Assembly (NCBI GenBank): GCA_947503335.1
Contig: CANNCY010000001.1
Coordinates: 744,001-808,000 of the forward strand
Direction of reading: 5' to 3'
From: an uncultured Pseudomonadales bacterium
GTDB taxonomy: Bacteria > Pseudomonadota > Gammaproteobacteria > Pseudomonadales > CANNCY01
Length of the DNA: 64,000 nt
This document shows positions 36,042 through 44,434 of this stretch, in pieces. The translations under genes and the position numbers were made by a program. Within the stretch, counting starts at the first letter, position 1, and each line of letters opens with the position of its first letter. The notes beneath the pieces are model-generated. The model was not told where the DNA came from. It did no database searches and saw nothing but the letters and a program-made list of their open reading frames with translations.

Positions 36042-36464
36042 ATTAAAACTTGGATATCAGGCTTGGCCGTTACATCGTCTGTTGTGGTTGTTACCGCAGG
36101 GCTGACGTACGGCATTTCACAAATGAATGCGTCTGACTGGCAAGAGGCTAGCGACGACACCCCCATAGTTAGCGGCGTAAGAAATAGTTTTACTGACGCA
36201 GTAGAGCCCTGCAAGCGTAAACTCGCCAAAGACAGTGGCGCGAAAATCATTAGTCTAAGAATCGATACTCGGTCTAGTTACTACCACCCAGATACTCGGC
36301 TGTTTAAGATATTTCTGTATTCTGACCTAGAGAGTCCGAGTCTTTTTGGCGGCAGATCAAACTACCAGCTGCAAGTTGTTTGCTGGGTGCGAGAATCAAA
36401 TCTGACGCTAGCAGATTATCGAACGTATCGGCGTGTTGGTGACGAATGGCCCGAAGATCAATAG
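36042..36464 (+). CDS. Small membrane-anchored protein of unknown function, probable ATT start
   Basis: From ATT 36042 the product has 140 residues: MKTWISGLAVTSSVVVVTAGLTYG is a charged start plus one hydrophobic helix, followed by a polar domain with two cysteines (EPCKRKL and QVVCWVRES). AGGGG lies exactly seven bases before the ATT. The alternative, TTG 36063, removes the lysine and most of the charged start. No ATG, GTG or other usual start fits, because a TAG stop closes the frame at 36027. I know no family. Two bases separate its stop from that of pabB. Confidence 0.6.
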   Translation: MKTWISGLAVTSSVVVVTAGLTYGISQMNASDWQEASDDTPIVSGVRNSFTDAVEPCKRKLAKDSGAKIISLRIDTRSSYYHPDTRLFKIFLYSDLESPSLFGGRSNYQLQVVCWVRESNLTLADYRTYRRVGDEWPEDQ

Positions 36465-36466
36465 CG

Positions 36467-37831
36467 CTAATGATTCTGAATAATATCTAGTATCTTTCGT
36501 ATCTTGTGACCACACTCTTCGTATTCTGACTCAGGCGTTGAATCAATAACGATACCGCCACCAGCCGCCGCTTTAATGGTCGTATCTATTACTTCTAATG
36601 TGCGTATGGTGATGTTTGAATCTACTTGACCGTCTATTCCAAAGTAACAAACGGTTCCGCAATAGGCCCCTCGAGGGTTTGCTTCAAGTTCGTCGATCAG
36701 TTGCATTGAACGTATTTTTGGGGCCCCAGTGATACTGCCGCCGGGCAATGCATCTAATAATAGGTCAATAGCAGTGGTGTCGGGCTTAATGGCACCTGTA
36801 ATTGTACTCACCAGATGATGTACGTTAGCAAACGACTGAAGGCCAAATAGTTCAGGCACATCAATCGAGCCTGCTTTGCAGTGTTTACCTAGGTCGTTCC
36901 TTAACAGATCAACGATCATGAGGTTTTCTGCGCGGTCTTTAGCACTGTTAATCAAATTGTTTGCGCTTTGCCTGTCTTGCTGGTCGTCAACGAATCTAGG
37001 CGCCGTGCCTTTTATCGGGCGAGTATCGACACGACCGTTAGAGTCAATGGCTATGAATCGCTCTGGTGACACCGACAGCACCTTTCTAACACCTGTGTCG
37101 ACATAACAACAAAATGGTGACTTCATTTCATCTCTAATTGCGATCCAGGCATCAAAACATGACCCTTCAAACTTAGCTTGATAAGGCTGCGTATAGTTTA
37201 TTTGATAGGTATCACCTGCACGAATGTATTCATGTATTCTATCGATAGCTTGGGTGTAATCTTCTTTTGCCACCAATGATTTGAAGCTACTGCACTGATA
37301 TGAGAGAGGAGTATCATCGTAATCAGTGAACTCAAGCAGATTGATAAGCCGAGCTTTTTGCTCTTCATCAATGCAAGGGTGAAAAATGAGATATGCCCTT
37401 TGGGTTGTGTGATCTTGAGCAAACACCCAACCGTAGATGCCTATAAAGGCGCTTTGTGTACTCGGAAACGCTATTTCAGCCACCTGGTTCGCCACGCCCC
37501 ACTCGTAGTCAAAGATTCCGGCAGCTCCCCCTATAAATGGAATCCCGTCGAGCGCATTCTCAGCACTGAGATTGGCACGGGCAAGTTGCTCGTTTAAGGT
37601 TGCTGCAAAAGTAAGGCTACTGAAATAAGAGTCACCGTTGTCAGAAACCTTAACGCGTTCCCCGCATTGTTCTAGCGTTATGATCGGGTCGCCCATTAAC
37701 AAATCCCAACGCCCCTGTTCTGAACCAGGCTTGCCTGAATCAAAGAGAATAGGGTGTTTAAGCTCTGATACCAACTGGCGTACTCGGCGTGCAGTAGACG
37801 TACTATAACTAATGTGGTGAATATCGATCAT
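36467..37831 (-). CDS. pabB: Aminodeoxychorismate synthase component I
   Basis: PabB turns chorismate and ammonia into 4-amino-4-deoxychorismate for folate synthesis. The 454 residues carry the chorismate-binding fold: YTQAIDRIHEYIRAGDTYQINYTQPYQAKF, PIKGTAPR (the lysine that makes the 2-aminated intermediate, in the PIKGT motif typical of PabB against PIAGT in TrpE), ENLMIVDLLRNDLG and LLDALPGGSITGAPKIRSMQLIDELE. It is divergent from rraA with 86 bases between starts. The glutamine amidotransferase partner PabA is not in the window. Confidence 0.94.
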   Translation of the reverse strand: MIDIHHISYSTSTARRVRQLVSELKHPILFDSGKPGSEQGRWDLLMGDPIITLEQCGERVKVSDNGDSYFSSLTFAATLNEQLARANLSAENALDGIPFIGGAAGIFDYEWGVANQVAEIAFPSTQSAFIGIYGWVFAQDHTTQRAYLIFHPCIDEEQKARLINLLEFTDYDDTPLSYQCSSFKSLVAKEDYTQAIDRIHEYIRAGDTYQINYTQPYQAKFEGSCFDAWIAIRDEMKSPFCCYVDTGVRKVLSVSPERFIAIDSNGRVDTRPIKGTAPRFVDDQQDRQSANNLINSAKDRAENLMIVDLLRNDLGKHCKAGSIDVPELFGLQSFANVHHLVSTITGAIKPDTTAIDLLLDALPGGSITGAPKIRSMQLIDELEANPRGAYCGTVCYFGIDGQVDSNITIRTLEVIDTTIKAAAGGGIVIDSTPESEYEECGHKIRKILDIIQNH

Positions 37832-37917
37832 TTGAGCATTTTAAAAGCCACGCACTTTTCTTGCCACTACATATATAGGTACACTTTGGCACAAATCCCA
37901 TAAGTACTGAGTTTGCA

Positions 37918-38394
37918 ATGAGTTGGAATACCCCTGATCTATCTGATGATGATTCTTCAAAGCAGTTTATCGCCCAGCAGTGGCAGAGCTTTGGGCTGAG
38001 AAGACGTTTTTCGGGCGAAGTCGCAACAGTCTCTTGTTTCGAAGATAATTCGAAGGTTAAAGCCCTAGCGAACAAAGCCGGAAATGGGCGAGTTATGATC
38101 GTAGATGGGCAAGGTAGTATGAGACGTTCACTGCTAGGCGATATGATTGCTCAGCGTGCACTAGATAATGGTTGGAGTGGTTTTATCATTCTTGGCTGTG
38201 TTCGTGATGTCGATGTACTAGATGAGCTTGATATTGGTATCAAAGCACTTGGCGTATGCCCAGTTAAAACTGAAAAGCGCGATTTGGGAGAGATAGAGGT
38301 TGTGATAAAGGTTGGTGATATCGAGATTGAGCCGGGTGACTACGTGTATGCAGACAGAAATGGCGTGCTGCTTGCAAAACACGCCATCACTTAA
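37918..38394 (+). CDS. rraA: RraA-like protein (RNase E inhibitor / HMG-CHA aldolase family)
   Basis: The 158-residue protein matches the RraA/MenG family: TPDLSDD near the start, LLGDMIAQRALDNGWSGFIILGCVRDVDVLDELDIGIKALG in the centre and IEPGDYVYADRNGVLLA at the end. E. coli RraA binds RNase E and reduces its activity; other relatives are 4-hydroxy-4-methyl-2-oxoglutarate aldolases with GxxxRD as a metal site, which is seen here as GCVRD. The length and sequence fit the proteobacterial RraA subgroup. Transcribed alone. Confidence 0.87.
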   Translation: MSWNTPDLSDDDSSKQFIAQQWQSFGLRRRFSGEVATVSCFEDNSKVKALANKAGNGRVMIVDGQGSMRRSLLGDMIAQRALDNGWSGFIILGCVRDVDVLDELDIGIKALGVCPVKTEKRDLGEIEVVIKVGDIEIEPGDYVYADRNGVLLAKHAIT

Positions 38395-38401
38395 TTGTGA
38401 G

Positions 38402-39034
38402 TTAGAACTGTATACTTGCAACCGTTTGGCTACAGTTGGCATCAATAAACGTCGTAGCAATCGTACCTTCTTCAGAAACAACTTCACCGTATGACGCGTT
38501 ACGAATATATCCTAGGCCTAGTGCTCGTGCCATTGCAGGGCGCAGGGTGCGTGCCTCTGGATTAAGTATACGTAATTCGCCGTGCGAGTTTGACATATAA
38601 AATGGCACGTTCAACTGCTTAACCACCTTATAGTCGGTTGGCGAGAATATATGACGGCCGTGGCCGTGATTACCATGCGTATGCCACATTGCGACTAATG
38701 TCTCTCTACCACCAACACGTACAGTCGCTTTTACGTCGCCCTGATTGGCTTTACCTGCATGAACGCTATACTGAAAGCCGTGTTCTGATTCTAGAATCGT
38801 GCCGATAAACTCTCTGTCTTCAGCGATAGAAGTTGGATTCCAAGTATTTACGGCTGCTAAGGCTGCTTCTTCGGCAGAATCGAAATAACCAGAGCGATAT
38901 TCCCTGGCCGGTGCAAAAAATGCTGGGCATGTTAATGATTCGTCAAAACCGTCAGGGCCTGTTTTATAGGCTGCGTTTGCGTCGGTAGACACTAATGCGA
39001 CCAGTAAAAATAGTGAAGAAATAATCCTTTTCAT
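38402..39034 (-). CDS. Secreted DUF4329-type protein with a JAMM-like metalloprotease signature
   Basis: From ATG 39034 the 210-residue product has a signal peptide (1-21, ending DANA) and one DUF4329-like domain. It shows E75-F-I-G78, then H118-T-H120, ten residues, S131-P-T-D134. This is the order and spacing class of the JAMM/MPN zinc site (ExxG ... HxH-x(7-10)-SxxD) of RadC-like and deubiquitinase-like proteins. Cys36 and Cys near 202 could pair. A periplasmic or secreted peptidase is my inference. It is divergent from a membrane-bound CadC-like regulator. A TTG seven codons upstream is a weaker start. Confidence 0.7.
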   Translation of the reverse strand: MKRIISSLFLLVALVSTDANAAYKTGPDGFDESLTCPAFFAPAREYRSGYFDSAEEAALAAVNTWNPTSIAEDREFIGTILESEHGFQYSVHAGKANQGDVKATVRVGGRETLVAMWHTHGNHGHGRHIFSPTDYKVVKQLNVPFYMSNSHGELRILNPEARTLRPAMARALGLGYIRNASYGEVVSEEGTIATTFIDANCSQTVASIQF

Positions 39035-39146
39035 TTTTGGGGTTTCCGTTTGCAAGCTAGTGATTTAAGCTTGGTGGAAACCCCTTATAAAAACCTTACG
39101 AAACAATGATCTACGGCTTCGCTTCAACGATTACAGAGTACGATAA

Positions 39147-39695
39147 ATGGCAGCGCCAATCGGTTCGTCGCAGATATGCTTGTCGCCCGCACGAGTGTTT
39201 TTTGCGATGAAAATCGATCAAATTAGTACAAATATCGACGAAGCGAGCGCTGTGTGGGTCGGGCGGCATATCTACAGCCCTGCACAGGGCACGCTAATTG
39301 TCGACGAACAACTGGTCGAATTAGAGCCTAGGGTTAATCACCTATTGCATTTTCTTGTCGAACAGCAGGGTAAAGTCGTTACTAGAGACAGCCTAATAAC
39401 TAACGTCTGGGGGCGTATAGTTTCAGACGATGCTCTGAATAGAGCGATCAGTATTTTACGGCGATCACTAGCCGGTAAGAGCCGGTTACACAAAGGTTAT
39501 ATCAAGACATTGCCAAAGCGTGGATATCGGCTTGATGCAAAGGTTCGCCCCTATCTATCGTCGAAACCCATCTACTCTAAATCGGTACGATCACAGCTGC
39601 CAGCGCTGTTTGCTGGCTCGGTCATCGCTATATTTGCGGTCTATGGGCTATTTGTGTTTATAAAGCCGTTTGTCGTCTCCTGGCTTATTGGGTGA
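39147..39695 (+). CDS. CadC/ToxR-like winged-helix regulator with one membrane helix, no periplasmic domain
   Basis: The 182 residues contain an OmpR-type winged helix (VELEPRVNHLLHFLVEQQGKVVTRDSLITNVWG and NRAISILRRSL, ending YIKTLPKRGYRL) typical of the CadC/ToxR group, then one membrane span (LPALFAGSVIAIFAVYGLFVFI). Only about a dozen residues follow, so the sensor domain usual in CadC is missing. The first 20 residues may not be translated; ATG 39207 is a possible start. It is divergent from the DUF4329 gene, its likely target. Confidence 0.78.
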   Translation: MAAPIGSSQICLSPARVFFAMKIDQISTNIDEASAVWVGRHIYSPAQGTLIVDEQLVELEPRVNHLLHFLVEQQGKVVTRDSLITNVWGRIVSDDALNRAISILRRSLAGKSRLHKGYIKTLPKRGYRLDAKVRPYLSSKPIYSKSVRSQLPALFAGSVIAIFAVYGLFVFIKPFVVSWLIG

Positions 39696-39805
39696 CTCAT
39701 AGAAATTGCTAATCAGGTTGATTAGTAACGAGCAATAGCCTTTTAACCCCCTGAAGGTTTAAAATTAGGTCCAAACTTGTTTGACACCGTGTTGAGGAGT
39801 ACTCC

Positions 39806-41161
39806 GTGTCTGAATACCAATTTGATCTTTTTGTTATTGGCGCTGGTTCTGGCGGCGTGCGCGCAGGGCGTATGTCTGCAGGCTTTGGAGCTCGGGTCGC
39901 TATTGCAGAAGACCGTTATATGGGCGGCACCTGTGTAAACGTTGGCTGCGTACCTAAAAAGCTTTACGCTTATGCAGCCCATTATCAGGAAGACTTTCAC
40001 GATGCAGCTGGATTTGGCTGGTCTAAGCAATCGCCGACGTTTGATTGGTCTGTATTGCGTGACAATAAGGTCGCTGAGATAAGCCGTCTTAATGGTATTT
40101 ATCGAAACATGCTAAACAATTCGGGCTGCACCCTGATTGACGGTCGCGCCAAGATTGTTGATTCTCATCATGTTGAAGTAAACGGTACCGTCTATAGTAC
40201 CGAGCGCATACTGATTGCTACAGGTGGTTGGCCACGAGACTTAGGCGTTGAAGGCTCTGAATATGCCATAACGTCAAACGAGTTCTTTGATTTACCATCG
40301 TTCCCTGAGCGTGTGTTGGTCGTTGGCGGTGGCTATATTGCTACAGAGTTTGCAGGCATATTGAATGGCTTGGGTGCAACGGTTAAGCAGGTTTACCGTG
40401 GCGAGCTCTTTATGAGAGGCTTTGACCTTAATGTTCGAGAATTTTTGGCCAACGAAGTAAAGAAAAAGGGTGTTGACCTTACCGTTAATCTTAATGTTAC
40501 AAAGATCAGCAAAACAGCAGCTGGCTACGATGTATCGTTTACTGATGGCACTACCGAACAATTTGACCAAGTGGTGGCAGCAGTTGGGCGAGTGCCTAAC
40601 GTTGCAGGGTTGGGAATCGAAAACACTAAGGTTACCCAAAACAGTGCCGGATATGTTCAAGTGAATGACAGTTATCAAACCGAAGACCCGAGCGTCTATG
40701 CGGTCGGTGACGTCATTGGTGGAATGGAGCTTACTCCTGTAGCGCTAGCCGAGGGCATGAAGCTCGCAAACGAATTGTTTAATAGCAATAACTACGATGT
40801 TGACTATGAATTCATTCCAACGGCAGTCTTTAGCTTACCAAACGTTGGTACAATCGGTTTTAGCGAAGAAGATGCACGAGAAGAGTTTGGCGATATCAAG
40901 GTTTTCGAGAGCGAATTTCGAGCAATGAAACACACACTTTCAGGTAGTGATGAACGCACTTACATGAAGCTGATAGTTGAAACTAAGACCGACCGCGTAA
41001 TCGGTTTGCACATGGTTGGCAGTGAAGCGGGTGAGATTGCCCAAGGCTTTGCTGTTGCAATGAAGGCCGGCGCAACGAAAGCGATGTTTGATACCACTAT
41101 CGGTATTCACCCAACGTCAGCAGAAGAATTTGTTACCATGCGCTCTGTAACGCGCAACTAA
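39806..41161 (+). CDS. gor: Glutathione-disulfide reductase
   Basis: FAD flavoprotein that reduces glutathione disulfide with NADPH. The 451 residues contain the FAD motif IGAGSGGVRAGR, the redox-active Cys43 and Cys48 in GGTCVNVGCVPKK, the NADPH motif VVGGGYIATEFAGIL and the C-terminal HPTSAEE with the catalytic His. Start is GTG 39806, six bases after GAGGAG. A glutaredoxin gene follows after 16 bases, so thiol reduction genes are paired here. Confidence 0.95.
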   Translation: MSEYQFDLFVIGAGSGGVRAGRMSAGFGARVAIAEDRYMGGTCVNVGCVPKKLYAYAAHYQEDFHDAAGFGWSKQSPTFDWSVLRDNKVAEISRLNGIYRNMLNNSGCTLIDGRAKIVDSHHVEVNGTVYSTERILIATGGWPRDLGVEGSEYAITSNEFFDLPSFPERVLVVGGGYIATEFAGILNGLGATVKQVYRGELFMRGFDLNVREFLANEVKKKGVDLTVNLNVTKISKTAAGYDVSFTDGTTEQFDQVVAAVGRVPNVAGLGIENTKVTQNSAGYVQVNDSYQTEDPSVYAVGDVIGGMELTPVALAEGMKLANELFNSNNYDVDYEFIPTAVFSLPNVGTIGFSEEDAREEFGDIKVFESEFRAMKHTLSGSDERTYMKLIVETKTDRVIGLHMVGSEAGEIAQGFAVAMKAGATKAMFDTTIGIHPTSAEEFVTMRSVTRN

Positions 41162-41177
41162 AGAAGTAGGAACAGTT

Positions 41178-41420
41178 ATGAAACCATTTACAGTATTTGG
41201 CCGTCCTGGATGCGGCTTTTGTGTTCGCGCCACTCAGGTACTTGACCTTAAGGGCTACCCATACAAGTACGTAGATATTTACGAAGAGGGTATCTCAAAA
41301 GAAGATCTTTCTAAGACAGTTGGCAAACCAGTTGAAACAGTTCCGCAGATTTTTCACGGTACTGATTATATTGGCGGCTACACTGAGCTAGCTGAATACC
41401 TGCCTACCATTGCAGAGTAA
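41178..41420 (+). CDS. grx: Glutaredoxin
   Basis: An 80-residue dithiol glutaredoxin with the active site C12-G-F-C15, the TVPQIF cis-proline loop and GGYTELAEYL at the glutathione-binding end. It reduces protein and glutathione mixed disulfides and is itself recharged by glutathione. It is cotranscribed with gor (16-base gap, AAGTAGGAA before the ATG), and the unit ends in a clear terminator. Confidence 0.94.
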   Translation: MKPFTVFGRPGCGFCVRATQVLDLKGYPYKYVDIYEEGISKEDLSKTVGKPVETVPQIFHGTDYIGGYTELAEYLPTIAE

Positions 41421-41430
41421 TTCAATAATC

Positions 41431-41453
41431 GGGGGCTGTTAGCCCCCGTTTTT
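41431..41453 (+). terminator. Rho-independent terminator of gor-grx
   Basis: Seven-base GC stem GGGGGCT / AGCCCCC with GTT loop followed by GTTTTT. Confidence 0.9.
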
Positions 41454-41484
41454 CTATTCAATCTAACAATAATAAGGTGTCGCT

Positions 41485-42543
41485 ATGAAATGGATGATCT
41501 ATGGGGCCAACGGCTATACGTCAAAGATCGCACTAGAGTCAGTGCAACAGCTAGGCTTAACTCCGATCGTTGCTGGGCGTAACAAGCAGGCGATTTCTGA
41601 ATTAGCAGAACAATACAATTTAGAAGGGCGGTCGTTCGATCTGTCTAGCCCTTCAATTGCTAGCAAAATGCTCGAAGATGTTGATTTAGTGATCAACTGT
41701 GCTGGGCCTTTTTCAAAAACCTTCATTCCAATGATCGAAGCCTGTATAGCGAGTAAAACACATTACACAGACATCACAGGCGAAATCGGTGTATTCGAAA
41801 TGGCGCATAAGCTTGATGCTCGCGCAAAAGAAGCTGGAATCGTAATCATGCCTGGCGTTGGCTTTGATATCATTCCGACCGACTGCTTGGCGTCGTCGCT
41901 AAAGCAAAAAATGCCTGATGCGAGCCACCTAGAGTTAGGCTTCTCTGGTGGCAAACAGTTGAGCCAAGGTACCGCTAAAAGCTCAGTTGAAGCCATGGGC
42001 CGCGGCATGCTTATCCGCGAAGAAGGCAAGCTAAAACGCGTAATGCGTGACTTTGACGCCAAGTCTATCGACTATGGGCGAGGCAAAGCACAGATGTCTA
42101 CTGTAATTCCTTGGGGCGATGTTTATACGGCCTACGTGTCGACCGGTATTCCAAATGTTCGAGTTTATATACCTGGCAAGGTTACCGCTGCTCAGGCTTG
42201 GATCTATCGTCTGATTAGACCTGTCTTTAAGCTAGGTTTTGTTCAGAACAAGATGAAAGCAAAGATCGATGCGACTGTGACAGGCCCTGATTTAGAGGCA
42301 CGTGAAGCCGGCGGAGACACCTTTGTTTGGGGGAAGGTTGAGAACGCTAGTGGTCGTGTCATAGAAGCACGGTTTCGTACCCCTAATGGCTACACGCTAA
42401 CCGGCGAAGGTATTTTATATACAGCAGGCTTTTTTAAAGATTATCAAGGCCCTGGTGGTTATTTCACACCGTCACTGCTGTTTGGCGCTGATGCAGTGTT
42501 TAACTTTAGTGGTGTTTCTGAAATTGAATATTGGGAGCAGTAA
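41485..42543 (+). CDS. Saccharopine dehydrogenase-like NAD(P)-dependent reductase
   Basis: The 352-residue protein starts with a Rossmann motif (MIYGANGYTSKIALES) and continues LVINCAGPF, HYTDITGEI and MPGVGFDIIPTDC, all as in the saccharopine dehydrogenase-like family that includes mycobacterial trans-acting enoyl reductases. Substrate is not predictable; reduction or oxidation of a carbonyl or enoyl group is likely. It overlaps no gene, but its last codons contain the GGGAG ribosome binding site of the HIT gene, which begins 2 bases after its stop. Confidence 0.83.
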   Translation: MKWMIYGANGYTSKIALESVQQLGLTPIVAGRNKQAISELAEQYNLEGRSFDLSSPSIASKMLEDVDLVINCAGPFSKTFIPMIEACIASKTHYTDITGEIGVFEMAHKLDARAKEAGIVIMPGVGFDIIPTDCLASSLKQKMPDASHLELGFSGGKQLSQGTAKSSVEAMGRGMLIREEGKLKRVMRDFDAKSIDYGRGKAQMSTVIPWGDVYTAYVSTGIPNVRVYIPGKVTAAQAWIYRLIRPVFKLGFVQNKMKAKIDATVTGPDLEAREAGGDTFVWGKVENASGRVIEARFRTPNGYTLTGEGILYTAGFFKDYQGPGGYFTPSLLFGADAVFNFSGVSEIEYWEQ

Positions 42544-42545
42544 TC

Positions 42546-42935
42546 ATGGATAGTGTATTTACCATGATCAAACAGCGTCAGATACCGGGTCACTTTGTAT
42601 ACGAAGACGATAAAGTGTTTGTTATATGCACCATAGAACCCATTGCTAAGGGGCATGTATTGGTGATTCCAAACCAAGAAATCGATCATTTCGATGATCT
42701 TGACGCAGACCTGGCTGCCCATGTGATGATCATATCGCAACGGGTTGCAAAGGCAATTAAACGCGAATTCGATTGTGAGCGCGTAGGCGTTATGATTGCG
42801 GGGCTAGAGGTGCCGCATTGTCATGTGCATGTAATGCCTATTAATGGCCTTGGTGATCTAAGCTTCGCTAATGCCAGTTCTGCTGAATCTGACGAGCTTG
42901 CCAGCGTTGCGTTAAGGCTGTCTAAACACTTATAA
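42546..42935 (+). CDS. HIT family nucleotide-binding protein
   Basis: From ATG 42546, eight bases after GGGAG, the protein has 129 residues. The histidine triad is HCHVHVMP near residue 95, where the middle His is the nucleophile of nucleotide hydrolysis; KGHVLVIPNQEIDHFDDL is the conserved earlier segment. HIT proteins hydrolyse nucleoside phosphoramidates or dinucleotides, or act with unknown partners. A TTG five codons earlier would overlap the upstream gene and is less likely. It is probably cotranscribed with the reductase before it and the MBL gene after it. Confidence 0.88.
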   Translation: MDSVFTMIKQRQIPGHFVYEDDKVFVICTIEPIAKGHVLVIPNQEIDHFDDLDADLAAHVMIISQRVAKAIKREFDCERVGVMIAGLEVPHCHVHVMPINGLGDLSFANASSAESDELASVALRLSKHL

Positions 42936-42948
42936 AAAGAGAATGATA

Positions 42949-43836
42949 ATGAAACGTACATTGCTTGCTAGCTTGATTTTATGCGCCTCTTTTGGCGCCT
43001 ATAGTCATAACGATGATCGCTTTGCCAATACCGAAATAAGCATCAACCAGCTCAAGCCAGGTTATTTCATGCTGATGGGGCAGGGCGGCAATATGTTGTT
43101 GCAAACCGGTGCTGACGGTAACTTACTGATCGACGATCAGTATGCCCCACTTGCACCAAAAATATTGGCTGCAATCGACTCGATAGCAAAGGGTGGTGTA
43201 CGTTACGTTCTAAATACGCACTGGCATTTTGATCACACCGGTGGCAACGAAGCGATGGGTAAGTCTGGCGCAGTCATCGTAGCACACGACAATGTGCGAG
43301 CAAGAATGTCAACAGAACAACAGATGCCTGTTTTCAATCGCACAGTTCCTGCGGCGGCTCTAGAGGCCTTGCCAGTAATTACCTATAAAGACAGGCTAAC
43401 ACTACATCACAATGGCGCAGCTATTACAATGGAGCATCTTCATTCAGGTCATACTGATGGCGACTCAATTGTTTTTTTCGAAGATCAGAATATCGTTCAC
43501 ATGGGTGACATGTTCTTTAATGGGTTGTACCCCTTTATTGACGCCGACTCAGGTGGCGGCATCAAGAATATGATCGCCACAGTGAACGAAGTGTTAGCAC
43601 GTATCGATGACGATACGCTTGTTATACCGGGCCATGGCCCTTTAGCTAACAAACAAGACCTAACCGCCTATCGCGATATGCTCCACGGCGTAATGACTAA
43701 ACTGCTAGATATGCGAGCTAAAGGAATGACTGACAAAGAGATCATCGCGGCTGCGCCAACCGCTGATCTTGATAAGCAATGGAATGGTTTTCTTCAAGGC
43801 CCTAAATGGGTAGAAATCGTTCTACGAGGTTTATAG
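42949..43836 (+). CDS. Exported metallo-beta-lactamase fold hydrolase
   Basis: From ATG 42949 (AAGAG seven bases upstream) it has a signal peptide of about 18 residues (MKRTLLASLILCASFGAYS) and 295 residues. The zinc motif is HWHFDHTGG, with the later ligands in HLHSGHTDGDSIVFFE, HMGDMFFNG and IPGHGP. This set fits the MBL class B-like and glyoxalase II-like superfamily; the substrate is unknown and a beta-lactamase activity cannot be assumed. It follows the HIT gene by 13 bases. Confidence 0.88.
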   Translation: MKRTLLASLILCASFGAYSHNDDRFANTEISINQLKPGYFMLMGQGGNMLLQTGADGNLLIDDQYAPLAPKILAAIDSIAKGGVRYVLNTHWHFDHTGGNEAMGKSGAVIVAHDNVRARMSTEQQMPVFNRTVPAAALEALPVITYKDRLTLHHNGAAITMEHLHSGHTDGDSIVFFEDQNIVHMGDMFFNGLYPFIDADSGGGIKNMIATVNEVLARIDDDTLVIPGHGPLANKQDLTAYRDMLHGVMTKLLDMRAKGMTDKEIIAAAPTADLDKQWNGFLQGPKWVEIVLRGL

Positions 43837-43860
43837 TAGTATTTAGTTAGTGCAATTATA

Positions 43861-43890
43861 GCGCCGCCTCTGTGGCGGCGCTGTTTGTTG
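43861..43890 (+). terminator. Terminator-like hairpin after the MBL gene
   Basis: Perfect GCGCCGCC / GGCGGCGC stem with TCTGT loop followed by TGTTTGTTG. The T-run is interrupted, so efficiency is uncertain. Confidence 0.6.
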
Positions 43891-43907
43891 GGTTACTAGG
43901 CTATTAA

Positions 43908-44426
43908 CTAATAGGTCTTAGGCAATAGTGGCTCGAGTGATTTAGTTGCTCTGTCGAATATTTGGCGAACATCCACTTCGGCGCCGCCTTCAATACGCCT
44001 TGAGATCATGGTCGCTGCAAATAGACATGCAGGGGTATCATCAATGCATACAGCAGAGGATTTACCCTTTTGATCAATGTATGTTTTCCATTCAAAACCA
44101 TATTTCTTGACCCAGATGTCGCCAAGAATGAAGCCCATGCCTAACAACTGCTGATGATCATCTTTATCGTATAGACGTTCGTCGATAAAACGCTGTAATG
44201 TGGCTATGTCACGCTCGTCACCGCGTATTTGTTCGCCCATGTGGCGGCGCCAAAGAGCATCGATTAAACCTTTTTGATGGCCCATATTCCAAACACGAGT
44301 TTGGTTTAGAGGCTCGATCTTAGGGAAGCGTTCATCTTCTTGGGTTTTGTATGCTTCTCCATAGATTTGCCCAAATGCAATCGAAGGTAATAGCAAAATT
44401 ACAGCAGCCATAGCTTTAAGTTTCAT
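43908..44426 (-). CDS. Exported DUF3806-like protein
   Basis: With ATG 44426 after AGGAGG, the 172-residue product has a signal peptide (MKLKAMAAVILLLPSIAFG) and a single domain with LQRFIDERLYDKDDHQQLLGMGFILGDIWVKKYGFEWKTYID and MISRRIEGGAEVDVRQIFDRA. The pattern resembles DUF3806, which has no known function. Two cysteines (AVCIDDTPAC) lie close together. It is the last gene of the prc-xthA transcript, 8 bases after xthA. Confidence 0.75.
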   Translation of the reverse strand: MKLKAMAAVILLLPSIAFGQIYGEAYKTQEDERFPKIEPLNQTRVWNMGHQKGLIDALWRRHMGEQIRGDERDIATLQRFIDERLYDKDDHQQLLGMGFILGDIWVKKYGFEWKTYIDQKGKSSAVCIDDTPACLFAATMISRRIEGGAEVDVRQIFDRATKSLEPLLPKTY

Positions 44427-44434
44427 ACATCCTC

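Noticed and set aside
40292-40678. A 128-codon open frame antisense to gor
   Set aside because: The plus-strand glutathione reductase is certain, and the antisense product looks random.
42531-42545. Upstream TTG as start of the HIT gene
   Set aside because: The GGGAG site lies over this region and is properly placed for ATG 42546 instead.
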